Below the pieces are notes generated by a model that made no database searches, was not told where the DNA came from, and saw nothing but the letters and a program-made list of their open reading frames with translations. A stretch of 38,282 nucleotides of DNA, taken from Sphingomonas pruni NBRC 15498. GTDB lineage: Bacteria; Pseudomonadota; Alphaproteobacteria; Sphingomonadales; Sphingomonadaceae. The stretch lies in the NCBI RefSeq assembly GCF_001598455.1, contig NZ_BCYZ01000043.1, forward strand, positions 1 to 38,282, read 5' to 3'. Both the position numbers and the translations under genes were made by a program. The stretch's first letter is position 1; every line of letters starts with the position of its first letter. Of this stretch, positions 15,012-23,909 are shown piece by piece.

Positions 15012-15030
15012 ACAAAGGTATGCGCCGAAT

Positions 15031-15810
15031 ATGGCACGCCGCCGCCAGATCTACGAAGGCAAAGCGAAGATCCTCTATGAGGGTCCCGAACCGGGCACGC
15101 TGATCCAGTATTTCAAGGACGACGCGACCGCGTTCAACGCGCAGAAAAAGGGCACGATCAGCGGAAAGGGCGTGCTCAACAACCGGATTTCCGAGCATAT
15201 CTTCACCTTGCTCGGGATGATCGGGGTACCGACGCACTTCATCCGCCGCCTGAACATGCGCGAACAACTGATCCGCCAGGTCGAGATCGTGCCGATCGAA
15301 GTGGTGGTGCGCAATGTCGCCGCCGGCTCGCTGTCGAAGCGGTTGGGGATCGAGGAAGGCGTTCAGCTGCCGCGCACGATCATCGAATATTATTACAAGG
15401 ACGACGCGCTCGGCGATCCGATGATCACCGACGAGCATATCGCGGCATTCGGCTGGGCAAGCCAGGAAGAGATGCACGACATCGCCGACCTGGCAATCCG
15501 CACCAACGATTTCCTGTGTGGCTTGTTCGCGGCGATCGGCATCCGCCTGGTCGACTTCAAGCTCGAATTCGGGCGGATCTGGGACAATGACTATAGCCGC
15601 ATCATCCTGGCGGACGAGATCAGCCCCGATGGTTGCCGGTTGTGGGACATCGCAACCAACGAGAAGCTCGACAAGGACCGGTTCCGCCGCGACCTGGGCG
15701 GCGAAGTCGAGGCCTATCAGGAAGTCGCGCGGCGGCTGGGTCTGTTGCCCGAAGGCGCAGACGGCGCGGTGCTAGACCTAGAAACGCATCGCCAGAACCG
15801 GGGCAAATAA
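15031..15810 (+). CDS. purC: SAICAR synthase (phosphoribosylaminoimidazole-succinocarboxamide synthase)
   Basis: Purine biosynthesis enzyme that joins CAIR and aspartate using ATP to give SAICAR. The 259 residues are a usual bacterial length. [10 protein letters not shown] at the N-terminus is the ATP-binding beta hairpin. [16 protein letters not shown] and the later LVDFKLEFG and [15 protein letters not shown] segments are the two classical signatures of the family. The start is ATG 15031 with AAAGG at 15014-15018. A strong hairpin stands in its leader. purS and purQ follow on the same strand after a 339-bp region that carries a small opposite-strand gene, so the three pur genes may be two transcription units. 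Confidence 0.96.
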   Translation: MARRRQIYEGKAKILYEGPEPGTLIQYFKDDATAFNAQKKGTISGKGVLNNRISEHIFTLLGMIGVPTHFIRRLNMREQLIRQVEIVPIEVVVRNVAAGSLSKRLGIEEGVQLPRTIIEYYYKDDALGDPMITDEHIAAFGWASQEEMHDIADLAIRTNDFLCGLFAAIGIRLVDFKLEFGRIWDNDYSRIILADEISPDGCRLWDIATNEKLDKDRFRRDLGGEVEAYQEVARRLGLLPEGADGAVLDLETHRQNRGK

Positions 15811-15819
15811 GCACCGGCA

Positions 15820-15833
15820 GGCCGGCGTCGGCC
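15820..15833. terminator. Weak hairpin between purC and the 49-aa gene
   Basis: GGCCG (15820-15824) pairs with CGGCC (15829-15833) around GCGT, in the 32-bp gap between two convergent stop codons. It is short and has no T-run, so it is only a possible two-way transcript end. Confidence 0.3.
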
Positions 15834-15842
15834 CTTGCGCGC

Positions 15843-15992
15843 TTAATCCTTGACCCGGAATCCGCAGATGATTCCGAAGATGAACGACGACACCAGCGAC
15901 AGCTGAATCCACCCGCCGGGGTCGGTCCAGCCGAAATACTGTCCACCGAAGGTGAACAGCGCGATGAACATCACCATTGCCAGTCCGGCCAT
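15843..15992 (-). CDS. 49-residue membrane protein, unknown function
   Basis: A short gene on the opposite strand between purC and purS. Translation from ATG 15992 to TAA 15843 gives 49 residues. Hydrophobic residues 1-16 (MAGLAMVMFIALFTFG), a GQYFGWTDPGGW turn, a second hydrophobic stretch (IQLSLVSSFIFGIICGF, residues 29-45) and RVKD at the end make it a likely two-helix inner-membrane hairpin. AGGGGG lies upstream as a ribosome site with about 8-nt spacing. Codon choice is strongly GC-ending, as in its neighbours. I recognise no family. The position between pur genes does not by itself imply a role in purine synthesis. Confidence 0.75.
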   Translation of the reverse strand: MAGLAMVMFIALFTFGGQYFGWTDPGGWIQLSLVSSFIFGIICGFRVKD

Positions 15993-16149
15993 GTCCGAAC
16001 CCCCTAATCAGGCAAGCGCGACGCCCCAGCGAGTCGCGCACTGGGTGAAACGCTGCGCTTCGCGGGTAAACGAAGCGTAAAACTTGCGGCGAACCGCAGG
16101 CGCGGCCATAGGGGCGCCGACTCCGTTTCAGCCAGGAAAGCGCCGCTCC

Positions 16150-16377
16150 ATGAAGGTTCGCATCGTCGTCACCCTCAAGCCGGGAGTGCTCGACCCGCAA
16201 GGCAAGGCGATCCACAAGTCGCTCGAGAGCTTGGGATTTGGCGGCATCAACGACGTGCGCGCCGGCAAGGTGATCGAGCTCGATGTCGCCGACTCGGTGA
16301 CCGACGAAGAGCTCGACGGCATGTGCCGCAAGCTGATCGCCAATACGGTGATCGAAAACTACCGGATCGAGCGATGA
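16150..16377 (+). CDS. purS: Phosphoribosylformylglycinamidine synthase subunit PurS
   Basis: Small structural subunit of FGAM synthase, which bridges PurL and PurQ in the multi-subunit form of the enzyme. At 75 residues it has the usual length and pattern: [18 protein letters not shown] at the start, [17 protein letters not shown] in the middle and the [10 protein letters not shown] end. The start ATG 16150 is chosen by alignment to that pattern. Its stop overlaps the purQ start in ATGA. purL is not in the window. Confidence 0.95.
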   Translation: MKVRIVVTLKPGVLDPQGKAIHKSLESLGFGGINDVRAGKVIELDVADSVTDEELDGMCRKLIANTVIENYRIER

Positions 16378-17042
16378 CTGCCGCGGTCGTCGTTTTCCCC
16401 GGCTCCAATTGCGATCGCGACCTCGCGGTGGCGATCGAGTCGATCATGGGGCGCAAGCCCAACATGGTGTGGCATGGCGAGACCGAACTCCCCGCCGGCA
16501 CCGATCTGATCGCGCTTCCGGGCGGGTTTTCGTACGGCGACTATCTGCGGTCGGGCGCGATGGCGGCACGGTCGCCGGTGATGCGCGCGGTGATCGACGC
16601 CGCCGAGCGCGGCGTGCCGGTGCTGGGCGTATGCAACGGCTTTCAGGTGCTGACCGAAGCGGGGCTGCTGCCTGGCGCGCTGATGCGCAATGCCGGCCTC
16701 AATTTCGTCTGCCGCGACGTCGAACTGTCAGTCGACAACGCGCAATCGGTGTTCACCAGCCGCTATGCCGCGGGTGAGACGATCCTGATCCCGGTCGCGC
16801 ATCATGACGGCAATTACACCGCCGATGCCGAGACGCTCGACCGGCTCGAAGGCGAAGGCCGCGTCGCCTTCCGCTACACCGGCAATGTCAACGGATCGGC
16901 GCGCCACATCGCCGGCGTGCTCAACGCCGCAGGCAACGTGCTCGGCCTGATGCCGCACCCCGAACGCAAGATCGAGGCAGCGCATGGTGGCGACGACGGC
17001 CGCCGGCTTTTCGAGGGGCTGATGGAGCTGGTCTCGGCCTGA
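16374..17042 (+). CDS. purQ: Phosphoribosylformylglycinamidine synthase subunit PurQ
   Basis: Class I glutamine amidotransferase subunit that supplies ammonia for FGAM synthesis. It has 222 residues. FPGSNCDRD at the N-terminus and [10 protein letters not shown] are typical of PurQ. The nucleophile is Cys87 in GVCNGFQ, and the His-Glu pair is in MPHPERK near the C-terminus, so the catalytic triad is complete. Translation is coupled to purS by the four-base overlap. Its stop lies 3 bp from that of the convergent queuosine-precursor transporter gene. Confidence 0.96.
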   Translation: MTAAVVVFPGSNCDRDLAVAIESIMGRKPNMVWHGETELPAGTDLIALPGGFSYGDYLRSGAMAARSPVMRAVIDAAERGVPVLGVCNGFQVLTEAGLLPGALMRNAGLNFVCRDVELSVDNAQSVFTSRYAAGETILIPVAHHDGNYTADAETLDRLEGEGRVAFRYTGNVNGSARHIAGVLNAAGNVLGLMPHPERKIEAAHGGDDGRRLFEGLMELVSA

Positions 17043-17045
17043 GGG

Positions 17046-17789
17046 TCAGACCTTCGCCTTGAAGGGCGAAAAGTCGGTGCCTTCGTCGAACACATCGACT
17101 CCCTCGGCACGCTTCAGTGCGCCGACGACGATATAGGTGACCGGCGTCAGCAGCACTTCCCACGCCACTTTGAGGAACCATTGGGTGAACAGCACGGTGA
17201 TGACGAGGTGCGTCGTCCACCCTTCCGCGCCGAGAAAGGCGAGCGGATAGAAGATCAGGCTGTCGACCCCCTCCCCCGCGATGGTCGAGCCGATCGTCCG
17301 GGTCCAGAGATGCCTGCCGCGCGTCATGATCTTCATCTTGGCGAGCACGAACGAATTGACGAACTCGCCCGCCCAAAAGGCGGCGCAGCTGGCGAGCACA
17401 ATCCGCGGCACCTGGCCGAAGATCGTCTCGTATGCGCCTTGGTTGGTCCAGTCGGGCGCGGGCGGCAACGCGACCACGACCCAGCTCATGAACGCCATGA
17501 ACAGAACCGCGCCGAAGCCAGCCCAGATCACGCGGCGCGCGCGGGCATAACCATAGACCTCGGTCAGGACGTCGCCGATCACATAGGAGATCGGAAAGAA
17601 CAGGATCCCGGCACCGAACGGCCAATAGCCGATCCCTGGCAACCAGACCTGCGCCACCTTGCCCGCGCCCAGCACATTGGACAGCAACAGGATCGCGACG
17701 AACGCCGCCATGACGAAGTCGTAATAACGGAAATGGTGGACGGTGTTGGCCGTCACGGCGCGCGGCGCGGTCGATTCCCCCTCGGTCAT
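17046..17789 (-). CDS. yhhQ: Queuosine precursor transporter (YhhQ/VUT family)
   Basis: Inner-membrane carrier of about 247 residues that imports precursors (7-cyano- or 7-aminomethyl-7-deazaguanine) for the tRNA base queuosine. Six hydrophobic segments are visible, starting with FVMAAFVAILLLSNVLG. The family signatures are FPISYVIGDVLTEVYGY and FWAGEFVNSFVLAKMK, with GSTIAGEGVDSLIFY towards the end. ATG 17789 is preferred over an in-frame TTG at 17825; no strong ribosome site is seen for either. It lies next to tRNA-Arg, but queuosine acts on GUN-anticodon tRNAs, so that adjacency is probably chance. Confidence 0.88.
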   Translation of the reverse strand: MTEGESTAPRAVTANTVHHFRYYDFVMAAFVAILLLSNVLGAGKVAQVWLPGIGYWPFGAGILFFPISYVIGDVLTEVYGYARARRVIWAGFGAVLFMAFMSWVVVALPPAPDWTNQGAYETIFGQVPRIVLASCAAFWAGEFVNSFVLAKMKIMTRGRHLWTRTIGSTIAGEGVDSLIFYPLAFLGAEGWTTHLVITVLFTQWFLKVAWEVLLTPVTYIVVGALKRAEGVDVFDEGTDFSPFKAKV

Positions 17790-17877
17790 GCCGGCCGTTA
17801 TGATCAAGGTTCGGTTCGCCCGCAATCCGCGTTGAGGGCGTTGCCGGTCGCGCGCAAACGCCCTAGTCGGGATTCGG

Positions 17878-17954
17878 GCGCCCGTAGTTCAACTGGATAG
17901 AGCACGAGCCTTCTAAGCTTGGAGTTGCAGGTTCGAGTCCTGCCGGGCGCGCCA
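17878..17954 (+). tRNA. tRNA-Arg (anticodon UCU)
   Basis: A 77-nt cloverleaf with encoded CCA. The acceptor stem is GCGCCCG (17878-17884) with CGGGCGC (17944-17950), discriminator G, then CCA (17952-17954). The anticodon stem is CGAGC/GCTTG with loop CTTCTAA, giving anticodon TCT that reads AGA and AGG. The T arm contains GGTTCGAGTCC. Open frames across it on the minus strand are artefacts. Confidence 0.97.
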
Positions 17955-17977
17955 TTCTTCGACAGTCCGCATGCGAC

Positions 17978-18214
17978 ATGCATCCGATCCGCGATCCGCG
18001 CGTTGTGCTCGGCATGTCCGGCTTCGATCGCGGCGACGCGCCGTTATTCTTCGATTGCGAACGCCGCCTGCGCTGTGAGATCGCGCAAGAGCGCGACATC
18101 GCGGTGACGCTCTCCGACGCCGCCCAGCGAGCGCTGCATCTGTCCCGAGCACGCGCCTTGTCCGCGCGCCTTCCGCAATCGGCGTGCGAACGGCTGCTTC
18201 TCACCTTGGGTTGA
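17978..18214 (+). CDS. Hypothetical protein
   Basis: A 78-residue open frame 23 bp after the tRNA gene. Third codon positions are strongly G or C, as in real genes here, and it has acidic and arginine-rich helices (RRLRCEIAQERDIAVTLSDAAQRALHLSRAR). There is no signal, no membrane segment and no clear ribosome site. I recognise no family. It could be transcribed with the tRNA. The two alternate 6-bp hairpins at 18225-18260 lie just after its stop. Confidence 0.5.
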   Translation: MHPIRDPRVVLGMSGFDRGDAPLFFDCERRLRCEIAQERDIAVTLSDAAQRALHLSRARALSARLPQSACERLLLTLG

Positions 18215-18299
18215 ATGGCGGCTGGGTTACCCGTCGCCTTGTAACCAATAGCGGATTGGTGGAGAGCGCAGCTCTGTTCACCATACCGGGAAGTCCGCG

Positions 18300-20180
18300 A
18301 TGCGCCGTCCTTTCATCACCTCGACCTTGTTGATCGCGTCTGCGTCAGTCGCGCCCACCGCGATTGCCACGCCGGACGCGCCCTCGCCGATCCTGACCAG
18401 CCCGGATGCAAAGGACGTGCTCAGCTATGCGAGGCCGGAGATCGCCCGCGTCACGCATGTCGACCTCGACCTGACCGCCGATTTCAAAGCGCACGTCATG
18501 CGCGGCACCGCGACACTCGACATCCTGGCCCGGCCCGGCGCGCGCGAGATCGTCCTCGACGACAAGGACCTCGTCATCTCGCGGATCACCGATGCGCACG
18601 GGCGGCCGCTCAAATGGTCGGTCGGCACGAGCGACGATTACAAAGGCGCGCCGCTGACGATCAAGATCGGCGCCGCGCGGCGGATCGTCATCACCTATCG
18701 CTCCGATCCCAAGGCGCGCGCACTCGGCTGGCTGGCGCCGGCGCTGACCGCAGGCAAGACAAAGCCCTATCTCTACAGCCAGGGCGAGAGCATCAACAAT
18801 CGCAGCTGGATTCCCACCCAGGACAGTCCGGGCATCCGCCAGAGCTGGTCGGCCAAAATCACCGTGCCGTCCGACCTGGTCGCGACGATGAGCGCCGAGC
18901 GGCTGACTCCCGCCGGCATCCCCGCGGCGCGCGGCTGGCACAGCTATCGCTTCCGCATGGACCATAATGTCCCGCCCTATCTGATCGCGCTGGCGGTCGG
19001 CGACCTCCGCTTCCAGGCGATCGACGCGCGCTCCGGAATCTACAGCGAACCGAGCGTGCTGGCGAAGGATGCGGCGGAATTGTCCGACACCGGCAAGATG
19101 GTGACCGCCGCCGAAAGCCTTTACGGCAAGTATCGCTGGGGCCGCTACGACGTCCTGGTGCTGCCGCCCTCCTTCCCGTTCGGCGGGATGGAAAACCCGA
19201 CGCTCACTTTCGCCACGCCGACGATCATTACCGGCGACAAGTCGAACGTCGACGTCATCGCCCACGAACTGGCGCATAGCTGGTCGGGCAATCTGGTCAC
19301 CAACGCGACCTGGTCGGATTCGTGGCTCAACGAGGGGTTCACGACCTATTTCGAGAACCGGATCGACGAGGCGCTCTATGGCAAGGAGCGCGCCGCGACA
19401 CTTGCCGACCTGTCGTGGGACGACCTCCAGCGCGACCTGAAGGCGGCGCCCGATGCCAAGGCGACGCGGCTGCATGGCGATCCCGAAGGCGTGTATGGCG
19501 AGCTCGATTACACCAAGGGTTCGACCTTCCTGCGGACGATCGAGTATACCGTCGGCCGGGCGGGCTGGGACGCGTATCTGCGGTCCTATTTCGATCGCCA
19601 TGCTTTCCAGCCGCAGACCACGGCGGGGTTCCTCGCCGATCTGCGCGCCAATCTGATCAAGGGCGATCAGGCGCTCGAAGCGAAGCTGCAACTCGACCAA
19701 TGGGCGTACGGCACCGGCCTGCCCGACAACGCGGTCCATGTCCGCTCTGCTACGCTCGCCAAGGTCGACCAGACCTTGGCATCGGTTGCGGCGGGTGCGC
19801 CGATCGCCTCGGTCGATGCATCGCATTGGTCGACGCAGGAATGGCTGCGATTCCTCAATGGTCTGCCGCGCAAGCAATCTCCGCAGCGGCTGGCGGAGCT
19901 CGATCGGTCGCTGGGGCTCTCTGCATCCAGCAACGCCTATATCCGTTCGGCCTGGCTCGTGCTGGCGATCGGCAACCGCTATGATCCCGCGGTCCCGTCG
20001 ATCGCACAATTCCTGCCGAGCGTCGGGCGCGGTCTGCTGATCCTGCCGGTCTATGCGGCGCTAAAGGCGCAGGGCGATTGGGGTCTGCCGATCGCGCGCA
20101 AGGTCTATGCGACTGCGCGCCAGGGATATCATCCGACGATCGACGCCGCGATCGACAAGATGCTCGGGGCGAGGCCTTAA
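18300..20180 (+). CDS. M1 family zinc aminopeptidase, exported
   Basis: Zinc metallopeptidase of 626 residues, of the leukotriene-A4-hydrolase-like M1 branch. Residues 1-23 are a signal peptide, so it acts in the periplasm or outside. The substrate motif GGMEN lies at 295-299. The zinc motif is HELAH (322-326) with third ligand Glu345 in WLNEGF, and a helical C-terminal domain of about 150 residues follows. It would release N-terminal residues from peptides; an epoxide-hydrolase side activity as in human LTA4H cannot be judged. The start is ATG 18300 with GGGAAG upstream. A small unknown gene follows 22 bp later. Confidence 0.93.
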   Translation: MRRPFITSTLLIASASVAPTAIATPDAPSPILTSPDAKDVLSYARPEIARVTHVDLDLTADFKAHVMRGTATLDILARPGAREIVLDDKDLVISRITDAHGRPLKWSVGTSDDYKGAPLTIKIGAARRIVITYRSDPKARALGWLAPALTAGKTKPYLYSQGESINNRSWIPTQDSPGIRQSWSAKITVPSDLVATMSAERLTPAGIPAARGWHSYRFRMDHNVPPYLIALAVGDLRFQAIDARSGIYSEPSVLAKDAAELSDTGKMVTAAESLYGKYRWGRYDVLVLPPSFPFGGMENPTLTFATPTIITGDKSNVDVIAHELAHSWSGNLVTNATWSDSWLNEGFTTYFENRIDEALYGKERAATLADLSWDDLQRDLKAAPDAKATRLHGDPEGVYGELDYTKGSTFLRTIEYTVGRAGWDAYLRSYFDRHAFQPQTTAGFLADLRANLIKGDQALEAKLQLDQWAYGTGLPDNAVHVRSATLAKVDQTLASVAAGAPIASVDASHWSTQEWLRFLNGLPRKQSPQRLAELDRSLGLSASSNAYIRSAWLVLAIGNRYDPAVPSIAQFLPSVGRGLLILPVYAALKAQGDWGLPIARKVYATARQGYHPTIDAAIDKMLGARP

Positions 20181-20202
20181 CTTGGGGCGCCAAGTCTGAC
20201 AG

Positions 20203-20421
20203 ATGGAGCGAGAGATTTCCCGCACGCGCTGCGTCGGCGACGACGGAACGCCGCTGGTCGTGATCGAGTATCAGCATGTCGAACGGCGCCGGACCGAGAG
20301 CGGCGAACGTACCTATCCGGGCGCCCGGCGGTCGGCGCTCGCCAGCGGCGAAGCGGTGCGGCCGCTGGGCGACGGCGTTTGGGAAGTGATCGCCACCGGC
20401 GAAGTGGTGCGGCAGGCCTGA
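20203..20421 (+). CDS. Small hypothetical protein
   Basis: A 72-residue protein I do not recognise by name. It is a beta-rich, compact sequence: MEREISRTRCVGDDGTPLVV, then YQHVERRRTESGERTYPGAR, then LASGEAVRPLGDGVWEVIATGEVVRQ. The layout, with two or three short strands ending in an ATGE turn, suggests a small barrel or sheet. It is cytosolic, with no signal. It lies between the M1 peptidase and the PLP-enzyme gene with gaps of 22 and 51 bp, probably in the same unit. Confidence 0.75.
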   Translation: MEREISRTRCVGDDGTPLVVIEYQHVERRRTESGERTYPGARRSALASGEAVRPLGDGVWEVIATGEVVRQA

Positions 20422-20472
20422 TCGTCCCGCTGACGGTTGACGTAGGCGCGCCATGCGACGATCCCCCCGCGC

Positions 20473-21552
20473 ATGACGTCCAATCATCCTCCCCAAGACC
20501 GCGCCTGGGCCGACGAAGCGGTCCGGCTGATCGAAGCCGATTACAACCGCTCGGCCGACACGCATCTCATCCCAATCCCGTTGCCGCGCTTTCCCGGCGT
20601 CCAGCTCTATCTGAAGGACGAATCGAGCCACCCGACCGGGAGCCTGAAGCATCGCCTGGCGCGCTCGCTGTTCCTCTATGCTCTGTGCAACGGGCGGATC
20701 GGCCCTGACACGACGATCGTCGAGGCATCGAGCGGATCGACCGCAGTGTCGGAGGCCTATTTCGCGCGCATGTTGGGACTGCCCTTCATCGCGGTGGTGC
20801 CGCGCGGCACGTCGGCCGAGAAGATCGCCGAGATCGAATTCTATGGCGGCCGGCCGCATTTCGTCGAGCAGGCGGTGGAAGCCGCCCGCGAGGCCGCACG
20901 GCTCGCCGATGCGCTCGGCGGCGCCTTCATGGACCAGTTCACCTTCGCCGAGCGCGCGACCGACTGGCGCGGCAACAACAATATCGCCGAGGCGATCTTC
21001 GCCCAGATGGCGCTCGAACAGCATCCGGTCCCGCATTGGATCGTGTGCGGCGCGGGCACCGGCGGCACCTCGGCGACGATCGGCCGCTATGGCCGCTACC
21101 GCCGGCTCGCGACGCGGATTTGCGTCGCCGACCCGGAAGGATCGGTGTTCCATCGCCATTGGGCCGACCGCGACGTGCAGAAGCTCGATCGCTGCGCCAG
21201 CAAGATCGAGGGGATCGGCCGTGCGCATGTCGAGCCGTCGTTCGTGCCCGAAGTGATCGACCGGATGGAAGTTATCAGCGACGCGCAGAGCATCGCCGCA
21301 GCCCGCCTGTTGAGCGAACGCCTTGGCCGACGCTGCGGCGGATCGACCGGCACCAATTTATGGGCGTGCGCGACACTCGCCGAAGAGATGGCGGCCGCGG
21401 GCGTGGAGGGATCGATCGTCACCATCCTGTGCGACGACGGCAACCGCTATGCGTCGACCTATTTCGACGATGCCTGGCTCGAACGTTGCGGGATCGACTG
21501 GAAATCCGAAGCAGCCGATCTGGCGACGCGGCTCGGTTGGGCGCGCGGCTGA
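20473..21552 (+). CDS. PLP-dependent cysteine-synthase-family enzyme (Cds1-like)
   Basis: Fold-type II PLP enzyme of 359 residues. The cofactor lysine is Lys59 in [10 protein letters not shown]. The substrate loop is [13 protein letters not shown], where cysteine synthases have TSGNTG, and the phosphate-binding loop is [15 protein letters not shown]. The length and the SSGSTA loop fit the group of L-cysteine desulfhydrases typified by mycobacterial Cds1, which release sulfide, pyruvate and ammonia from cysteine, rather than CysK or CysM. That reaction is inferred. There is no serine acetyltransferase nearby. It converges with the 2-hydroxyacid oxidase gene. Confidence 0.85.
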   Translation: MTSNHPPQDRAWADEAVRLIEADYNRSADTHLIPIPLPRFPGVQLYLKDESSHPTGSLKHRLARSLFLYALCNGRIGPDTTIVEASSGSTAVSEAYFARMLGLPFIAVVPRGTSAEKIAEIEFYGGRPHFVEQAVEAAREAARLADALGGAFMDQFTFAERATDWRGNNNIAEAIFAQMALEQHPVPHWIVCGAGTGGTSATIGRYGRYRRLATRICVADPEGSVFHRHWADRDVQKLDRCASKIEGIGRAHVEPSFVPEVIDRMEVISDAQSIAAARLLSERLGRRCGGSTGTNLWACATLAEEMAAAGVEGSIVTILCDDGNRYASTYFDDAWLERCGIDWKSEAADLATRLGWARG

Positions 21553-21561
21553 ATCCAGGCG

Positions 21562-22722
21562 CTAAAGCCGCGTCACCCCAGCCGCTCGGACATGGTCGAG
21601 CGTCGGCATGCCGTTGACCGCCATCATCAGGTCGGCTTCGGCCAAGATGCATTTGAGGACGTGCGCGGCCCCCTCGGCCCCATCAAGCGCCAGACCATAG
21701 ACGAACGGTCGGCCCACCCCGACGGCGCGGGCGCCCATCGCCAGTGCCTTGATCACGTCGCTGCCCGAGCGGATGCCGGAGTCGAACCATACGGGCACGT
21801 CTCCAGCCGCCTCGACGACGCCCGGCAACATATCGATCGCGGCGATCCCGCCATTGGCTTGGCGCCCGCCATGGTTGGAGCAGAAGATCGCGTGGGCGCC
21901 TATGTCTACGGCTTTGCGCGCGTCCTCGGGATGGCAGATGCCTTTGAGCACGATCGGCATCTTGGTGACCGACTTGAACCACGCCATGTCGTCCCAGGTC
22001 AGCGGGCGAGCGAACAGCGAGCCCCATAGCATCACCGCTTCGGGTAGGGCCTGGGCGGGATCCTTGCCGAGCAGCTTGCGGAAGACGGGGTCGGCGAAAT
22101 AATTGGTCAGGACGTGGCCGCGCAGCTGCGGGAAATTGCCCGCATTGAGGTCGCGCGGGCGCCAGCCGGTCACCCAGGTATCGAGCGTCACCACCAGCGC
22201 GCGATAGCCAGCTGCCTCGGCCCGGCGGATCAAGCTCTCGGCCAAGTCCCTGTCGCGCGGAGTATAGAGCTGAAAGAAGCCCGGCGTATCGCCGAGATGC
22301 TTCGCCACCTCTTCCAGCGTATCGTTGCCCAGCGTCGAGACGGTCATCGGGACGCCGGTCATCGCCGACGCCTTGGCCGCGGCGATATCGCCATGCTGGT
22401 CGAGGCTGCAGATACCCGTCACGCCGATCGGGCTCATGAATAGCGGGCTGCGATATGTGTGGCCGAAGATGTCGGTCGAGAGATCGCGGCTGGTCGTGCC
22501 GACCATCATCCGCGGCACCATCCCCCAATGATGGAAAGCGGCGGCGTTCTGGTCCTGCGTCCGTTCGTCGCCGCACCCACCCTGAACATAGTTCAAGACA
22601 TGCGGCGGCATCGCCGCGGTCGCACGCTGGACGAGCGTTGCAAAATCGACCGGCACTTTAGGAAGCACCCCGCGCAAGCCGGCACCGTAAATCTCGTTCT
22701 GATAGTCGCCGAAATGCGGCAT
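21562..22722 (-). CDS. FMN-dependent alpha-hydroxy-acid oxidase/dehydrogenase
   Basis: Predicted flavoenzyme of 386 residues that oxidises 2-hydroxy acids, in the group of lactate 2-monooxygenase and L-lactate dehydrogenase LldD. The fold is a TIM barrel. The lysine of IVLKGI starts the FMN/active region; SNHGGRQ carries the catalytic histidine and substrate arginine, and FDSGIRSGSDVIKALAMGA with VGVGRPFVYGLA binds FMN phosphate. The N-terminal FATLVQRA..YVQGGCGDERT matches the family helix. It is 16 bp downstream of the racemase gene and clearly in the same operon. GAGAGGA lies close before ATG 22722. The substrate may be lactate, glycolate or a longer 2-hydroxy acid. Confidence 0.88.
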   Translation of the reverse strand: MPHFGDYQNEIYGAGLRGVLPKVPVDFATLVQRATAAMPPHVLNYVQGGCGDERTQDQNAAAFHHWGMVPRMMVGTTSRDLSTDIFGHTYRSPLFMSPIGVTGICSLDQHGDIAAAKASAMTGVPMTVSTLGNDTLEEVAKHLGDTPGFFQLYTPRDRDLAESLIRRAEAAGYRALVVTLDTWVTGWRPRDLNAGNFPQLRGHVLTNYFADPVFRKLLGKDPAQALPEAVMLWGSLFARPLTWDDMAWFKSVTKMPIVLKGICHPEDARKAVDIGAHAIFCSNHGGRQANGGIAAIDMLPGVVEAAGDVPVWFDSGIRSGSDVIKALAMGARAVGVGRPFVYGLALDGAEGAAHVLKCILAEADLMMAVNGMPTLDHVRAAGVTRL

Positions 22723-22738
22723 CGTCCTCTCCCGGTTC

Positions 22739-23776
22739 TCAGGGCTGGCGTGGCGGATCGCAGGGGGTCGCCGAATAACGCGGTGCGGGCGCGGGCTGCA
22801 CCACGCCGCCCAACTCGATGAACGTGCCGCGCTCGCGATTGTGCGGATGCGCCACCGCTTCGTCGAAACCGAGCACCGGCGCGAAACAAATGTCGGTCGC
22901 TTCCATCAGGGCGCACCATTCGTCGCGCGTCCTGGATTTGAAGATCTCGGTCAGCCGCGCCTTTTGCGCCGGCCATTGCGCGCGATCGAACTGGGCGTCG
23001 AACAGCGCGTCGCCGGCAATTCCCAGGGTCTGACGAAGCAACGCATAGAATTGCGGCTCGATCGATCCGATCGCGACAAAGCCCCCGTCCGCGGTCTCGT
23101 AGGTGTCGTAGAAAGGCGCGCCGGTGTCGAGCATGTTGGTGCCGCGCGTATCACTCCATATTCCCTGCGCGCGAAAACCCCACATCATCGCCATCAGCAG
23201 CGCCGACCCGTCGGTCATCGCGCAGTCGATCACCTGGCCCGGCGCGCCATTCTTCACGCCGAGCAAGGCGCTGACCATGCCGAACGCCAGCATCATCGCG
23301 CCCCCGCCGAAATCGCCGACCAGATTGATCGGCGGAGTCGGCTTGTCGCCCGCACGGCCGATCGCGCCGAGGGCGCCGGACAAAGCGATATAATTGATGT
23401 CGTGCCCAGCGGCGGCGGCATAGGAGCCGGTCTGGCCCCAGCCGGTCATCCGGCCATAGACCAGCTTCGGATTATCGGCGAGCAAGACATCCGGACCGAT
23501 ACCGAGGCGCTCGGTGACGCCGGGGCGGAATCCCTCGATCAGGCCGTCGGCCGTCTTCACCAGGTCACGCAGCTTGGCGATGTCGTCGGCCGACTTGAGA
23601 TCGAGCTGCATCGTCGTCCGCGACCGGAGCAACGGGTCGCGCGGATTGGGCGTGGTGCCCGGCCGATCGATGCGGATCACCTCGGCGCCGTGATCCGCGA
23701 GCATCATGCCGCAGAATGGTCCTGGGCCTATTCCGGCTAGTTCGACGATGCGGATTCCGTGCAAGGGTCCGGGCAT
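22739..23776 (-). CDS. Alpha-methylacyl-CoA racemase (CaiB/BaiF family III CoA transferase fold)
   Basis: Enzyme of 345 residues predicted to interconvert R and S 2-methylacyl-CoA esters, so that branched chains can enter beta-oxidation. The catalytic residues of the mycobacterial racemase MCR all have counterparts: His125 and Asp126 in [12 protein letters not shown], Asp155 in GDFGGGAM and Glu240 in [10 protein letters not shown]. True family III CoA transferases have an aspartate in a different place, so the racemase call is well supported. ATG 23776 with GAGGA upstream is chosen; the frame reads on into the flanking REPIN-like repeat. It lies between SDR and 2-hydroxyacid oxidase genes in one minus-strand series. 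Confidence 0.9.
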   Translation of the reverse strand: MPGPLHGIRIVELAGIGPGPFCGMMLADHGAEVIRIDRPGTTPNPRDPLLRSRTTMQLDLKSADDIAKLRDLVKTADGLIEGFRPGVTERLGIGPDVLLADNPKLVYGRMTGWGQTGSYAAAAGHDINYIALSGALGAIGRAGDKPTPPINLVGDFGGGAMMLAFGMVSALLGVKNGAPGQVIDCAMTDGSALLMAMMWGFRAQGIWSDTRGTNMLDTGAPFYDTYETADGGFVAIGSIEPQFYALLRQTLGIAGDALFDAQFDRAQWPAQKARLTEIFKSRTRDEWCALMEATDICFAPVLGFDEAVAHPHNRERGTFIELGGVVQPAPAPRYSATPCDPPRQP

Positions 23777-23795
23777 GGGATTTCCTCTTCCTAGT

Positions 23796-23892
23796 CCCTC
23801 CCCTTCAGGGGAGGGGTTGGGGTGGGCTCTATCCACGGACGATTGGCTTGAGGCACTGCCCCACCCCCAACCCCTCCCCTGAAGGGGAGGGG
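23796..23892. repeat. REPIN-like paired inverted repeat, family A
   Basis: The left unit (23796-23827) contains CCCTCCCCTTCAGGGGAGGG and ends GGGTGGGC. The right unit (23858-23892) is its inverse, GCCCCACCCCCAACCCC followed by TCCCCTGAAGGGGAGG. The spacer is 30 bp. It is the same unit as at 10681 and 36374 with a TTCA-type loop. It lies in the operon between the SDR and racemase genes. Confidence 0.88.
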
Positions 23893-23909
23893 CTTATTAT
23901 CGACTCCCC

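Noticed and set aside
17863..18204. Open frames on the minus strand across tRNA-Arg
   Set aside because: Their ends read through the tRNA (giving ARQDSNLQ- or GLEPATPS-like peptides), a well-known source of spurious protein entries; the tRNA is clear.
18225..18260. Overlapping stems GGTTAC/GTAACC and ACCAAT/ATTGGT before the aminopeptidase gene
   Set aside because: Only 6 bp each; mutually exclusive, but with no ligand fold or terminator visible, so not called a riboswitch.
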